In this document: positions 1 through 8,527 of the stretch, one piece after another
Numbering within the stretch: position 1 is the first letter of the stretch
How the letters are laid out: each line of letters opens with the position of its first letter
From: CAVSIS01 sp963814875
Lineage (GTDB): Bacteria; Acidobacteriota; Thermoanaerobaculia; Thermoanaerobaculales; Sulfomarinibacteraceae
Direction: 5' to 3'
DNA length: 64,000 nucleotides
Assembly: GCA_963814875.1 (NCBI GenBank)
Contig: CAWFFJ010000029.1
Coordinates: 18,860 to 82,859 of the forward strand
Translations under genes and position numbers: made by a program
The notes under the pieces: model-generated
Told to the model about the DNA's origin: nothing
Databases searched by the model: none
Seen by the model: only the letters and a program-made list of their open reading frames with translations

Positions 1-1052
1 ACCGCCATGCCGTCGCTGAGCACCGAGCGGCCGGTGGTCACCACGCGCGCGCCGGCGGCGACACCGCGCCGCGCCTCGACCACGTCACGACCCTCGATCC
101 CGAGCTCGAGCGGCGTCCAGTGCGCGGTCCCGCCGTCGACCACGAACACCCCCCGGGTCCCGTCGCGCGCGAGCAGCGCGGCGCGCGGTACCAGGACCGC
201 CTCGGCCGCAGAGCGGACGACGACGCGCACGCGAACCGTGGTCCCTGGGAGCATCCACGCCGGAGCGGAGGACGTGTGCAGCACGGCCTCGACCAGCTGC
301 GTCTCCGGATCCACGATCCGGTGCAGCTCCGCGAGCGTGGCCTGGACCTGGACCTCGCCGTCGGAGTCGAGCACCGGCACGATGGCGGCGGCAAGACCAC
401 TCTCCAGCTCGCCGAGGTTCTCGGGCTCGAACCCGGCGCGGATCACGACCCCTTCGGCGGGAGCGAGCAGGACCGCCGGCTCGCCGGCGTGGACGATCGC
501 GCCCGAGGTGACCAGGACCTCCCGGACGATCCCCGCGAACGGGGCCCTGGCGTTGCGGTCGTGCTCGCCGGGATCGGCGGCGCCCATTCCCGCGAGCACG
601 GCCTGTGCGCTGGAGACCGCCTTCTCGGCCTGCTGGACCTGCTCGTTGGTTGCCAACCGGTGGTCGCGCATGCGCTTCAGGCGCTCGAGCTCGCGGTGCG
701 CATACTCGAGGTCGATGCTCGCCTGCTGGACCTCGAGGCTGTCGCCGGGCAGCGGACCGAGAGCGAGGAGCTCGGTCCCCTGGGCGACCCCCTGACCAGG
801 GGTCACCAGCACCTGGCGCACCTGGCCGGACGCCACGAACGCGACGGTCCGGGTCCGTTTGGGATCGAACTCCACGCGGCCGAGCGTCTCGAGGGTCTCC
901 TCGACCTGACCGGTCGCGATCACGGCGGTTGAGACCGAGGCGACAGGCTCGGGAGGGGCCGAGCTCGTCGGGGCGCCTCCCTCGCAGGCGAGGAGCAGGG
1001 ACACCACGCCGGAGAGGGCGAAGCCGAACACGTGTCGATGGGTTCGTCTCAT
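1..1052 (-). CDS. RND efflux periplasmic adaptor (HlyD/CzcB-like lipoprotein), C-terminus cut by window edge
   Basis: Membrane-fusion subunit that would link an inner-membrane RND pump to an outer-membrane TolC channel. Translation from the ATG at 1052 gives a lipoprotein signal with lipobox LLLAC, then the beta-barrel start (VASVSTAVIATGQVEETLET), a biotinyl-lipoyl-like segment (VRQVLVTPGQGVAQGTELLAL) and a coiled-coil hairpin rich in Gln, Glu and Ala. The frame is still open at base 3 and ends in VLSDGMA, close to where such adaptors usually stop, so only a short tail is missing. The ATG overlaps the TolC stop codon as ATGA, so the two are translationally coupled. The RND pump itself is probably just outside the window. 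The substrate is unknown; a CzcB/CusB-like metal role is an inference from the Met-, His- and Cys-rich small proteins nearby. Confidence 0.85.
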   Translation of the reverse strand, partial: MRRTHRHVFGFALSGVVSLLLACEGGAPTSSAPPEPVASVSTAVIATGQVEETLETLGRVEFDPKRTRTVAFVASGQVRQVLVTPGQGVAQGTELLALGPLPGDSLEVQQASIDLEYAHRELERLKRMRDHRLATNEQVQQAEKAVSSAQAVLAGMGAADPGEHDRNARAPFAGIVREVLVTSGAIVHAGEPAVLLAPAEGVVIRAGFEPENLGELESGLAAAIVPVLDSDGEVQVQATLAELHRIVDPETQLVEAVLHTSSAPAWMLPGTTVRVRVVVRSAAEAVLVPRAALLARDGTRGVFVVDGGTAHWTPLELGIEGRDVVEARRGVAAGARVVTTGRSVLSDGMA

Positions 1053-2410
1053 GGCTGCCTTCGTGGGCCGGGCGCCGCGACGCTGCCGAGCGGGCAGCCA
1101 ACCGCGGTCTCGAGCCCGGTCAGGGTCTCGTCGCGAGCCTGGCGCAGGGCCGCCAGCTCGAGTCGGGCGTCGGACAGCGCGGTCCGCACCACCTGTTCCG
1201 AAAGCCGGTCGACGTCACCCCGGACGGCGGCGTCCCGCTCGGCCTCGGCCACCGGTTCGAGCCGGTCGACCGCCGCCTCGGCGCGCTGCAGCTGGACCGC
1301 GAGCTCGTCAAGGTTCGCGAGCAGGGATCGGATGTCTGCCCGGACCGCGGCCGCCCGCGCCTCCAGCTCGTCGCCGAGGCGGGTCCGGGTGGCCTCCTCG
1401 CGGGTGATCACGGCCCGCGGGTGGCCGAAGATCGGCAGCCCGAGCGTGACGTAGCCGCCGAGGAACTTGAGCGCCGACTCGTTGCGCTGGTGGACCACCC
1501 CGACCGAGAGACTCGGCAGCTGGGCCAGCACCGCGGCACGGACGACCGCCTCCTGGGCGTCATAGCCGCGCCGCAAGGCGATCAGATCGAGACGCTCGTC
1601 GACGGCGGCGCGGATCAGGAGGTCGGCGCCGAGAACATCGGAGCCAGTGATGCCTTCCGGCGGCAGCACCACCGGCAGCGCTGCGGTACCGGGCAGACCG
1701 AGAAGTCGGTCGAGCTCGCCCCGCGCCTCGACCTCGGACCGCCGCAGCTCGCCTTTCGAGCGCCGCAAGCTCTCGACTGCAGCGAGCTGGATGCCGACGT
1801 CGGACAGGGTCGCGTCGCCCTGCTCCATGGCGGACTGGAGGGCGCCCAGGGTGCTCTCCTCGGAGCTCAGCTCTGCTTCGGCGACCCCGATCCTCCGCGC
1901 CAGCCAGCCGATCCTGAGCGTCTCGAGGCGCGCCGACTGGGCCACCTGCCACTCCTGCCAGGCGATCCCGAGGTCGACGCTGTCGAGGGTGGCGGCGGCT
2001 TCGGCGGCCCGCGCCGAACGCTGGATCATCGCGGCGACGTCGACCTCCAGCCCGAGGTTGATGACGTCCACCGTCCCGGCGGAGTTGCTGCCGTACGGGC
2101 GGTCGCCTTCGACGGTGAGGGTCGGCTCGGGAAGCAGCCCGGCGGCGACGAGCTGGGCGGCGGCCTCGCCGTGGGTGGCCCGGATCGCGGTGAGGTCGGG
2201 GTTGGCGAGCACCGCGAGGACCGCCGCCTCGTCCGGAGACAGCCCGTCCGAGAGGTCGATCGTCACCGGCGGAAGGCGCGGGTGCTGAAGCTCGGCGGCC
2301 TCGATCCGAAGGTGCTCGAGATCCGGCGCGGGGGGCGCCGCCAGGGCAGCCGTGTCGGGCAACGGCTGAGGGCTGTAGGAGACGCACGCGCCCACCGCAA
2401 GCGCCGCCAT
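1049..2410 (-). CDS. Outer-membrane efflux channel, TolC/CzcC family
   Basis: Outer-membrane exit duct of a tripartite efflux system. The 453 residues show the family's duplicated helical-hairpin layout: long Ala/Glu/Leu-rich coiled coils either side of short beta segments such as LGLEVDVAAM and GYVTLGLPIF. A lipobox-like AVGAC sits at residues 5-9, too near the ATG at 2410 to be a full signal peptide. Upstream in the same frame the codons continue as a good hydrophobic signal (LAAANLVAVAALGM), but no ATG, GTG or TTG precedes it before the stop near 2580. Either a base is missing between about 2410 and 2580 or the start is unusual. It overlaps the adaptor gene by 4 bases. Confidence 0.88.
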   Translation of the reverse strand: MAALAVGACVSYSPQPLPDTAALAAPPAPDLEHLRIEAAELQHPRLPPVTIDLSDGLSPDEAAVLAVLANPDLTAIRATHGEAAAQLVAAGLLPEPTLTVEGDRPYGSNSAGTVDVINLGLEVDVAAMIQRSARAAEAAATLDSVDLGIAWQEWQVAQSARLETLRIGWLARRIGVAEAELSSEESTLGALQSAMEQGDATLSDVGIQLAAVESLRRSKGELRRSEVEARGELDRLLGLPGTAALPVVLPPEGITGSDVLGADLLIRAAVDERLDLIALRRGYDAQEAVVRAAVLAQLPSLSVGVVHQRNESALKFLGGYVTLGLPIFGHPRAVITREEATRTRLGDELEARAAAVRADIRSLLANLDELAVQLQRAEAAVDRLEPVAEAERDAAVRGDVDRLSEQVVRTALSDARLELAALRQARDETLTGLETAVGCPLGSVAAPGPRRQP

Positions 2411-2578
2411 ACCGAGTGCAGCGACCGCGACGAGGTTTGCGGCGGCGAGGCTCTGCCGGTGTGTGGGGTCGCTGGGCTCAAGACCGCTCCCGTCTCGCGA
2501 ATCAACCCGCCTCTTGTGATCCGATTCCGTCTCTTCCTTCAGCCCGCACTCCTGGCACGGCGCGCCTCGGAAGTCACG

Positions 2579-3532
2579 TCACCGAGGAGCTCGCCGGTCG
2601 GCAGACGCTCGCTCCTGACGGACGGTGTCCCCGACGGCAACCTCGGCCCACCGCACCTCGAGAAGCATACGCTCCACGGACGTAGGTCCGGACGCGTGCG
2701 CGACCTGATCCGCCGGTTCGTCTTTCTCGTCGTCGTCCGTGGACTCCGCGGGCGTTCCCGGACCTTCCGGGGAGGACTTCCCGGCACCCATGACGAGCGC
2801 GGCGACCTGGGCAGGAAGCGGCCCGGTCGGAATCTCCAGCGACACCACCGTGCCGTCATCCAGGACCTTGAGCTCCCTCGCGCCGTCGGCGGCCCGCCAC
2901 GAGGCAGCGTAGACCCCATGACCTGCCTCGGTCTCTTTCTGGACCCCTTCGATGACCGCCCCTGCGGCCTCGCGCTCGATCGCGGCCCGCGCCGCAGGCG
3001 GCAGCGCGTCCAGCGCCTCCGGCGTCTCGTGCTCGGCGCCGGCAGCCATCCTGCGAGTCATCAGCACGATGCCGAACGGATCGATGTACCGCTCGCGGAC
3101 CTCGCCTGACGGCGTCCGGTCCTCGAGCTCGTAGACCGCGAGACGGACGCGGTCCACGCCGTCGGGGTTCGCACCGAGGACGCGGGAGGCGTGATCGCGC
3201 ACTGCGCCCGGGAAGCTGCGGCGGGCTCGACCTCGCGTTCGATCGGCGACCAGCGTGCCGTCCGCGAGGGCCGTCACCTCGAGAGTCCCTTCGGCGCTCT
3301 CGAACTCGGCGGACCAGGTCTCGAGGCCGTGCTCGGTCTCCTGCTCCGCGGATCCGGGCTTGAGCACGCCTCCGCTGAAGGCCTTCCAGGCCGCCTCGAC
3401 GGCCGCGGGGGCCTGCAGAGCGGTCGGGCTCTTTCCGCTCGCTCCCTCGGAGGCATCTCTCGAGCAGGCGAGACCGGTCATGGTCATGAACCCGATCATC
3501 GCGGCGGTCGCAGTCTGTCCGAAGCTCCTCAT
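2579..3532 (-). CDS. Exported PepSY-like protein of the efflux locus
   Basis: Protein of 317 residues with an N-terminal export signal ending at GLAC (residues 20-23), a poor but possible lipobox. The ATG is preceded by GGGAG at a suitable distance. Two segments (about residues 48-95 and 165-225) repeat the PepSY-type pattern: a helix, then E-x-E-x-G, a Trp/Tyr strand and a final D-G-T-V/L strand, as in ELKVLDDGTVVSLEIP. An acidic linker (STDDDEKDEP) precedes a short basic tail. PepSY-like proteins are periplasmic and often sit beside metal-efflux and two-component genes, which fits the position upstream of the TolC and adaptor genes on the same strand. The function is not known in detail, and PepSY membership is by pattern only. 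Confidence 0.65.
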   Translation of the reverse strand: MRSFGQTATAAMIGFMTMTGLACSRDASEGASGKSPTALQAPAAVEAAWKAFSGGVLKPGSAEQETEHGLETWSAEFESAEGTLEVTALADGTLVADRTRGRARRSFPGAVRDHASRVLGANPDGVDRVRLAVYELEDRTPSGEVRERYIDPFGIVLMTRRMAAGAEHETPEALDALPPAARAAIEREAAGAVIEGVQKETEAGHGVYAASWRAADGARELKVLDDGTVVSLEIPTGPLPAQVAALVMGAGKSSPEGPGTPAESTDDDEKDEPADQVAHASGPTSVERMLLEVRWAEVAVGDTVRQERASADRRAPR

Positions 3533-3717
3533 TGCGCTCTCCCTTCACTCGGCGCCGACCCGATGAAGACGGGCCCAGCTCGTTGTGCCTTTGAGCTCGC
3601 TGGCCCGACCGGCTGCGGCGGTTCGAACGATTCGGACATGCCGTTCCTGCCGTCCGGACAGGACCATGCCACGCGACGATGAACGCCGAGTCTCATCACG
3701 ATGACAATCCGTTCATC

Positions 3718-5124
3718 TCAGATCGGAAGCTCGACCCGGATCACGCTACCGCCGTCAGATGGGTGCTTGAGAACGGCGCGGCCGCCGTGCGCGAGAGCGA
3801 CCGCCCGGACCATGGCGAGGCCGAGCCCGCGTCCCTTCGAGCTGGGCCCGCGGACCAGCCGGTCAAAGGCACGGGCACGCACCTCGTCTGGGAAGCCGGG
3901 ACCGTCGTCCACCACCGCGAGCACGGCACTGCCGGCCTCGACCCTGGCCGTGACGGTCACGCGCGTTCCCGCTGGAAGGTGGGCGAGGGCGTTGTCCAGC
4001 AGATTCATGAGCACGCGTTTGAGCAACGCCTCGTCGGCCTCGACCTCGACCGGACCGCTGACATCAGCCACCAGATCGAGCCCGTGCTCGGCGGCCGCCG
4101 GCTCGTACAGCTCCGCCAGGTCACGGACCAGCTCGGCGAGGTCGAGCTGGGCTCTCGCCGGAGGGGCAGGGCACCGGCCTCCGCTTCTGCGGTGTCCAGG
4201 GTCGCGCTGACCAGGGCGGCGAGGTCGTCGACCTCGGCGATCGCCGCCTCAACTGCGGCACGCCGCGCACCGTCACCATCGACTGTGACGGCGTTCTCGA
4301 GGGTCCCGCGGATGGCCGCGAGCGGCGTGCGGAGGTCGTGCGCCATCGCGTCCGCCAGCGTACGCAGCTGCTCGACCGCCCCACCGGCGCGGTCGAGGAG
4401 CGCGTTCAAGGTCGCCGCGAGGCGGTCGATCTCGTCGCCGCCGTGATCTCCACGCCGCTGAGGAAGGCGCCTGGCAAGAGCGTCCGCCGAGATCGTCGCG
4501 GCAACGTCGGATAATCGGTCCACCCTGGCGAGAACCCGCCGCACCTCGATCCACGCTGCCGGCACGCCGACCAGGAGCATCACGACCCACCCGGCGAGGG
4601 CGACGTCGCGGATCTCCTCGAGGAGCTCGGCGTCCGCGTAGGGGGTTGCACCGCCGACGATCCGGCGTCCGTCCGGGAGCCGTTGGCTGACCACCCGCAC
4701 CGGGTACTCCCAGCCCCCGGGTTGGACCCAGCTCGTGCTGCGCTCGGAGCTGGGCAGGGCCGTCAGGACTTGGTTCAGCGCACTGCGAGCCCCGCGTACG
4801 GCCGAAGCCGACACCGGCCCCCGGGCGCCAGCACCGCGAGGACGAAGAAACCGTCACCCTCGTCCTGCTCCTCGCCGCTCCGCAGCCCTTCGTGCGCTCG
4901 AGCTCGCGCACCTCGGGCTCGAGCTCCGCCGCCGTGAGGGAGCTCCCGGCCACTTCGACCCGCTCCGCGACGCTCTCGACCTCAGCCTCGAGCCAGGCGT
5001 CACCCCGCGACCGGACGCTGTCCGAGAGCATCCAATACCCCACGGACATCACCGCAGCGGAGCCGGTAGCGAGCACGAGCTCCCGGGCAGCGCCAGGCGC
5101 CACGCTGCTGTCGGCGCCGTTCAC
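3718..5124 (-). pseudogene. Sensor histidine kinase, frame broken at about three places
   Basis: Coding for a classic membrane histidine kinase is continuous in sense but spread over three frames. The N-terminus, from a GTG at 5124 that overlaps the preceding stop, gives a first membrane segment (LVLATGSAAVMSVGYWML). The frame moves near 4880 and again near 4835. A second membrane segment (AGWVVMLLVGVPAAWIEV), a HAMP region and the phosphoacceptor box (ADAMAHDLRTPLAAI) follow. The frame shifts once more near 4160, before the ATP-binding part (NLLDNAL, DDGPGFP, GRGLGLAMV). All kinase motifs are present, so sequencing indels are possible. The similarly broken response-regulator fragment beside it makes real decay plausible too. 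The usual target of such a pair would be the adjacent efflux operon. Confidence 0.7.
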
Positions 5125-5552
5125 CCTTCGGCGACATACCCGACCCGCGCACCGTGTGGATCAGGGGCCGCCGCCGGGCCCGTCGACCTTGGAGCGGAGG
5201 CGTGGACGTAGACGTCCACGACGTTGGTCTGAGGGTCGAATCGCGCACCCCACACCCGGTCGAGAACCATGGTGCGCGTCACGACACGGCCGGCGTTGCG
5301 GCACAGGTACTCGAGCAGGGCGAACTCCCGTGGCGACAGCTCGAGCCGGCGTTCGCCCCGCACTGCCTCCCTTCGCAGCAGGTCCATCTCGAGGTCCGCG
5401 ACTACGAGCCGGGGCGAGCCGGAAGGCTGGGGCGGCTGCGTCGCGGCAGGTCGACCCGCGCCAGCACCTCGGCGAAGGCGAAGGGTTGAAACATGTTGCG
5501 AGGAAGTGGATGGCGGATCGCGGAGGGCCGTGAACAGCCCGACCCGGCGCAT
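5121..5552 (-). pseudogene. OmpR/PhoB-type response regulator fragment lacking its receiver domain
   Basis: The winged-helix DNA-binding half is clear: LRREAVRGERRLELSPREFALLE in outline, then RNAGRVVTRTMVLDRVWG and NVVDVYVH. The expected LRSKVDG and LIHTVRG signatures follow in two other frames, and GYVAEG returns to the first frame, so three frame changes fall within about 90 bases. Upstream only the last receiver helix survives (QPFAFAEVLARV, in another frame near 5490). The phosphoacceptor part is absent; the next bases lead straight to the anti-sigma gene. It therefore cannot make a normal regulator. It sits immediately upstream of the broken kinase, its probable former partner. The split reading makes the exact ends uncertain. 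Confidence 0.7.
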
Positions 5553-5627
5553 TCGAGGGGCAGTGCTTCAACCGGTTTCGGGCCACATGTGAGATTCCTT
5601 CACGCGGCCCGGACGATGCTGTGCAGG

Positions 5628-6101
5628 CTACCTCGCCCGCGCGATCGCCAGCTCGCGCAGGACCATCGCGCCGATGACGACGCCGCACACCAGGATGACC
5701 AGCGCCGGGTCCGCCGAGCCCGCGGAGAGCGTCGCAGGAGTGAGGGCCTTTCCGGCGGCACCCAGCATCTGCCTGATGGCGGGCCACATCCAGACCAGGA
5801 CCTTGAGCCCGAGGCCCGCGGCGAAGGCCGCCGCGAGAATCTGCACGGCGGTGATGGTCACGGTCGCCTTGCGGGCAACCTCTCGGCGTGACTCGAGCTT
5901 GGAGCGCCACCAGATCAGGCCCGGGTCCGGCAGGGGCTCGGGGGCCGCCGCGAGCGCCTCGTGCCGGAGGAACCCGGCTACCAGCCGGATCTCCGCGCAC
6001 GCAACACAGGAGTGCGAGTGCGCGACCAGCTCGTCCGTCCACCGACCGCTACGCGCGGCTTCGGCGACCGCCGTCTCGTGCGGACAACCGTGCACGTTCA
6101 T
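5628..6101 (-). CDS. Anti-sigma factor with N-terminal zinc-finger-like motif and membrane helices
   Basis: A 157-residue protein whose N-terminus carries a ZAS-like metal motif (CPHETAV, then HSHSCVAC at about residues 28-35), as in anti-sigma factors that bind ECF sigma factors in the cytoplasm. Two hydrophobic segments follow (about 83-108 and 130-152: ILAAAFAAGLGLKVLVWMW and LVILVCGVVIGAMVL), so it should be membrane-anchored. Its ATG overlaps the stop of the sigma-factor gene as ATGA, the usual arrangement of an ECF/anti-sigma pair. The role as inhibitor of that sigma factor is inferred from motif and context. The signal it senses is unknown. Confidence 0.8.
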   Translation of the reverse strand: MNVHGCPHETAVAEAARSGRWTDELVAHSHSCVACAEIRLVAGFLRHEALAAAPEPLPDPGLIWWRSKLESRREVARKATVTITAVQILAAAFAAGLGLKVLVWMWPAIRQMLGAAGKALTPATLSAGSADPALVILVCGVVIGAMVLRELAIARAR

Positions 6102-6685
6102 GGCAGCTCTCCCTCCGGCCCCAGTCCCCGGTCTCGCAGCAGCTCGGCCATCCGCTGCCGTGCGCGAAACAGCATCGAGCGCATGCTCGCCTCCCGCAGG
6201 CCGAGGGCCTCGGCGATCTCCCGGTGGCTCGCCCCCTCGACGTAGGCGAGCCAGAGCAGCTGCCGGTCGCGCGGCGTCATCTCAGTGAAGACGCTCCCGA
6301 CGTCGGACCGCAGCTGAACCGCATCGTGCTGGCCGCCCGCGACCGGGAGCTCCGGCAACTCGTCGGTCTGGGGGCGCCTGCCCCGAAAGTGATCACGCAC
6401 CAGATTGGTGGCTATCCGAAACAGGTACTTCCGGCACTCGAGCTCGTCATCGCGGTCGAAGCCTGAGCGGAGTAGCCGGTAGTAAGCCTCCTGCAACAGG
6501 TCGTCGGCCAGCGTGGCGTCACCGCACGACCTCCTGAGGTAGGCCCGCAGCGGCCGGGCTGTCTGCTGGTAGAGCAAGCGGAAGCGCGCCTCATCCATGA
6601 CCGGGAGGCGGGCTTCCCGCGTCGCTGCCAGTGGCTCCGCCGGGTCGTGCGACGCTCCGGCGAACATCACGGCCACCGAGATCAT
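6098..6685 (-). CDS. ECF-type RNA polymerase sigma factor
   Basis: Alternative sigma factor of 195 residues. The region 2 signature is visible as DDLLQEAYYRLLRS followed by CRKYLFRIATNLVRDHFR (about residues 60-100). Region 4 reads TPRDRQLLWLAYVEGASHREIAEALGL in outline, a helix-turn-helix for -35 recognition (about 135-180). The ATG at 6685 follows GGAAGG. A shorter start at the Met beginning MDEARFRLLYQQ is also possible and would drop about 29 weakly conserved residues. It lies 15 bases downstream of the membrane-protein gene and overlaps the anti-sigma gene, so the three are probably one operon. Targets are unknown; the efflux genes beyond are candidates. Confidence 0.9.
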   Translation of the reverse strand: MISVAVMFAGASHDPAEPLAATREARLPVMDEARFRLLYQQTARPLRAYLRRSCGDATLADDLLQEAYYRLLRSGFDRDDELECRKYLFRIATNLVRDHFRGRRPQTDELPELPVAGGQHDAVQLRSDVGSVFTEMTPRDRQLLWLAYVEGASHREIAEALGLREASMRSMLFRARQRMAELLRDRGLGPEGELP

Positions 6686-6700
6686 GGCCTTCCACAGAGC

Positions 6701-7186
6701 CTATTCTTGCCCATCGCGGGGCATTGCCGCTCGATGGCCGTTGATCAGACCCCAGGACTTCGAGAGTGCGTACGAGATTGCCGACGAGATCAGGAAGCCG
6801 ATCCCGATCGTGAGGCCCAGGATGCCGACCACCGTGAGGCCTTCTCCCGGAACCTGGATCCTGCTGTCGACCACGAGCATGCCGATCGACGCCAGCGAGA
6901 GGATGATCCCCACCTGGACTGATCCGAGGATCTTCGCATAGGGGCTCGTCGGCTCGACGATCTCGAACTCGGAGAACCGGCGCCCGGCCTCGCTGTTCAT
7001 GAACTCGACCAAGCCCTGGGTCGAGTCGAACTTCTCGAGTAGCTTGCGCTGCATCTCGCCCTGCAGGGTCGCCATCCTCTTCTGGCGTGCGTTGGCGTAC
7101 CCCATCTTGAAGATCCAGCCGATCACGAGCAGCATGACCGGCATCACGACCATCATCGAGACCTGTTCGGCAGTCTGGGGATCCAT
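6701..7186 (-). CDS. Small inner-membrane protein upstream of the sigma factor
   Basis: Unrecognised 161-residue protein. It has an N-terminal membrane helix (MVVMPVMLLVIGWIFKMGYA), a polar stretch with a predicted amphipathic helix (about residues 37-80) and two further hydrophobic helices (VGIILSLASIGMLVV and LTVVGILGLTIGIGFLI). An AGGAGG Shine-Dalgarno lies about 10 bases before the ATG. The gene heads the sigma/anti-sigma transcription unit, so a sensory or accessory role in that system is a reasonable guess, but nothing in the sequence proves it. Confidence 0.7.
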   Translation of the reverse strand: MDPQTAEQVSMMVVMPVMLLVIGWIFKMGYANARQKRMATLQGEMQRKLLEKFDSTQGLVEFMNSEAGRRFSEFEIVEPTSPYAKILGSVQVGIILSLASIGMLVVDSRIQVPGEGLTVVGILGLTIGIGFLISSAISYALSKSWGLINGHRAAMPRDGQE

Positions 7187-7371
7187 GGTGTAGCGACCTC
7201 CTTCGTTCGGTCACCCAGCTCAACGCGAGGCCTCGGTCAGTGGTTAGCTCGGGATCTCGCGTTTCTTCGGCTCTGCTGGGCGCGTCACGATGCCGCAAGG
7301 GTTCTCGTTTCCTCGCATCACCGAAAGACGACCCTCTTCCACGCACACTCCGTGGGGGCCATACTCCTACC

Positions 7372-8316
7372 GTGCAGAGCGGTCGGCAGGAATGGATCGT
7401 CACTCCCGAGGACGCGAACGCCACCGTCGCCGCCTTCCTCAGGGAGCGGCTGGGTCTGGCCTGGCGGGAGGCCAAGCGTCTGGTCGAGACCGGCAAGGTC
7501 ACGCTGGACGGTGTCGCGGTGACCGAACCCGGACGACGGCTGAGCGCGGTCCGTGAGGTCGCCCTCCAACCCGACGCCGCGCGTCCCCGTCCCGCCGAGC
7601 CTGCCCCTGGCCTTTCGATCATGTACGCCGATCGCCATGTAGTGGTCATCGACAAGCCGGTCGGGATTTCGACGGTGCCCTTCGAGGCCGGAGAGACCGG
7701 CACAGCGTTCGACCTCACACGCAAGGCGCTGCGACGAGGGGACCGCGCGTTACCTCCGCCGGTGCTGCACGTGGTCCACCGCATCGACCGGGCGACCTCC
7801 GGCCTGGTGGCATTCGCGCTCAGCAAGCTCGCGGAGCGCGGGCTCGCGCTGCAGCTGCGGCACCACTCGATGGAGCGGTCCTACCTGTGCGTCGCCCACG
7901 GGCAGGTGCGTGCGGGCCGGATCGAATCCGACCTGGTGCGCGACCGTGGCGACGGCCTGCGCGGCTCGACACGGAGGCCTGGTCAGGGTCGCACCGCCAT
8001 CACCCACGTCGAGGTGGTGGAGCATCTCGCCACTGCGACCCTGTGCCGGATCCGGCTCGAGACCGGCAGGACCCACCAGATCCGCATCCACCTCGCCGAG
8101 AGCGGTCACCCGGTGGTCGGCGAGGCCGTCTACATCCGCGACTACACTGCGCGCGGCGGGGCGCCGATCCCCTCGCCCCGGCTGCTGCTGCACGCCGCCA
8201 CCCTGGGCTTCGAGCACCCGGTGACCGGCGACACGGTACGCCTCACATCTCCCCTGCCCGAGGACTTCGAAGCGGTGCTGGAGCGGTTGCGCGGCGCGGG
8301 CTCTCCTCCTACGTGA
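7372..8316 (+). CDS. RluA-family 23S rRNA/tRNA pseudouridine synthase
   Basis: Converts uridine to pseudouridine in RNA. The N-terminus resembles an S4 RNA-binding fold (VAAFLRERLGLAWREAKRLV, then GKVTLDGVAVTEPGRRLS). The catalytic domain follows, with the family signature HRIDRATSG around the catalytic Asp (about residue 145), then GRTHQIRIHLAESGHPVVGE. The reading frame is open from an ATG at 7240, but those 44 residues look non-coding. The GTG at 7372 is the best start, although no clear Shine-Dalgarno precedes it. The gene stands alone, divergent from the sigma-factor operon. The modified site cannot be told from sequence. Confidence 0.88.
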   Translation: MQSGRQEWIVTPEDANATVAAFLRERLGLAWREAKRLVETGKVTLDGVAVTEPGRRLSAVREVALQPDAARPRPAEPAPGLSIMYADRHVVVIDKPVGISTVPFEAGETGTAFDLTRKALRRGDRALPPPVLHVVHRIDRATSGLVAFALSKLAERGLALQLRHHSMERSYLCVAHGQVRAGRIESDLVRDRGDGLRGSTRRPGQGRTAITHVEVVEHLATATLCRIRLETGRTHQIRIHLAESGHPVVGEAVYIRDYTARGGAPIPSPRLLLHAATLGFEHPVTGDTVRLTSPLPEDFEAVLERLRGAGSPPT

Positions 8317-8437
8317 CGTCGCGAGAGACGCACGCCGCGGCCCATTTCGGCCGGAGTGGCGCATCTGAGCCGACGGTTTGACTCGCCGCTGCCACCCCCA
8401 CCGCTCCAAACCTCTGATTCTTCGAGCCGAGAGGTAC

Positions 8438-8453
8438 TGGCACGCATGATGCT
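8438..8453 (+). promoter_or_regulatory. Candidate sigma-54 promoter
   Basis: The bases TGGCACGCATGATGCT match the -24/-12 consensus TGGCACG-N4-TTGC(A/T) with one mismatch (ATGC for TTGC). The invariant GG and GC are present and correctly spaced. Predicted initiation is near 8464, about 64 bases before the ATG of the Met-rich gene. A sigma-54-dependent activator is encoded at 24908-26290, so the organism uses this sigma factor. No enhancer site was identified. Confidence 0.55.
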
Positions 8454-8527
8454 ATGTGACATGGCAGGCGTCGAACGGTGGGCCCATGAGGGACGCCGAA
8501 GACGGTCCGGACGCCGAGGAGAACGCC

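Noticed and set aside
605..3109. 834-residue open frame on the plus strand
   Set aside because: It is the antisense of the TolC and PepSY-like genes; codon pattern and composition (Arg/Pro/Gly-rich) are those of a shadow in GC-rich DNA.
7240..7371. N-terminal extension of the pseudouridine synthase
   Set aside because: The 44 residues are Ser/Arg-rich and unlike the family; the GTG at 7372 fits better.
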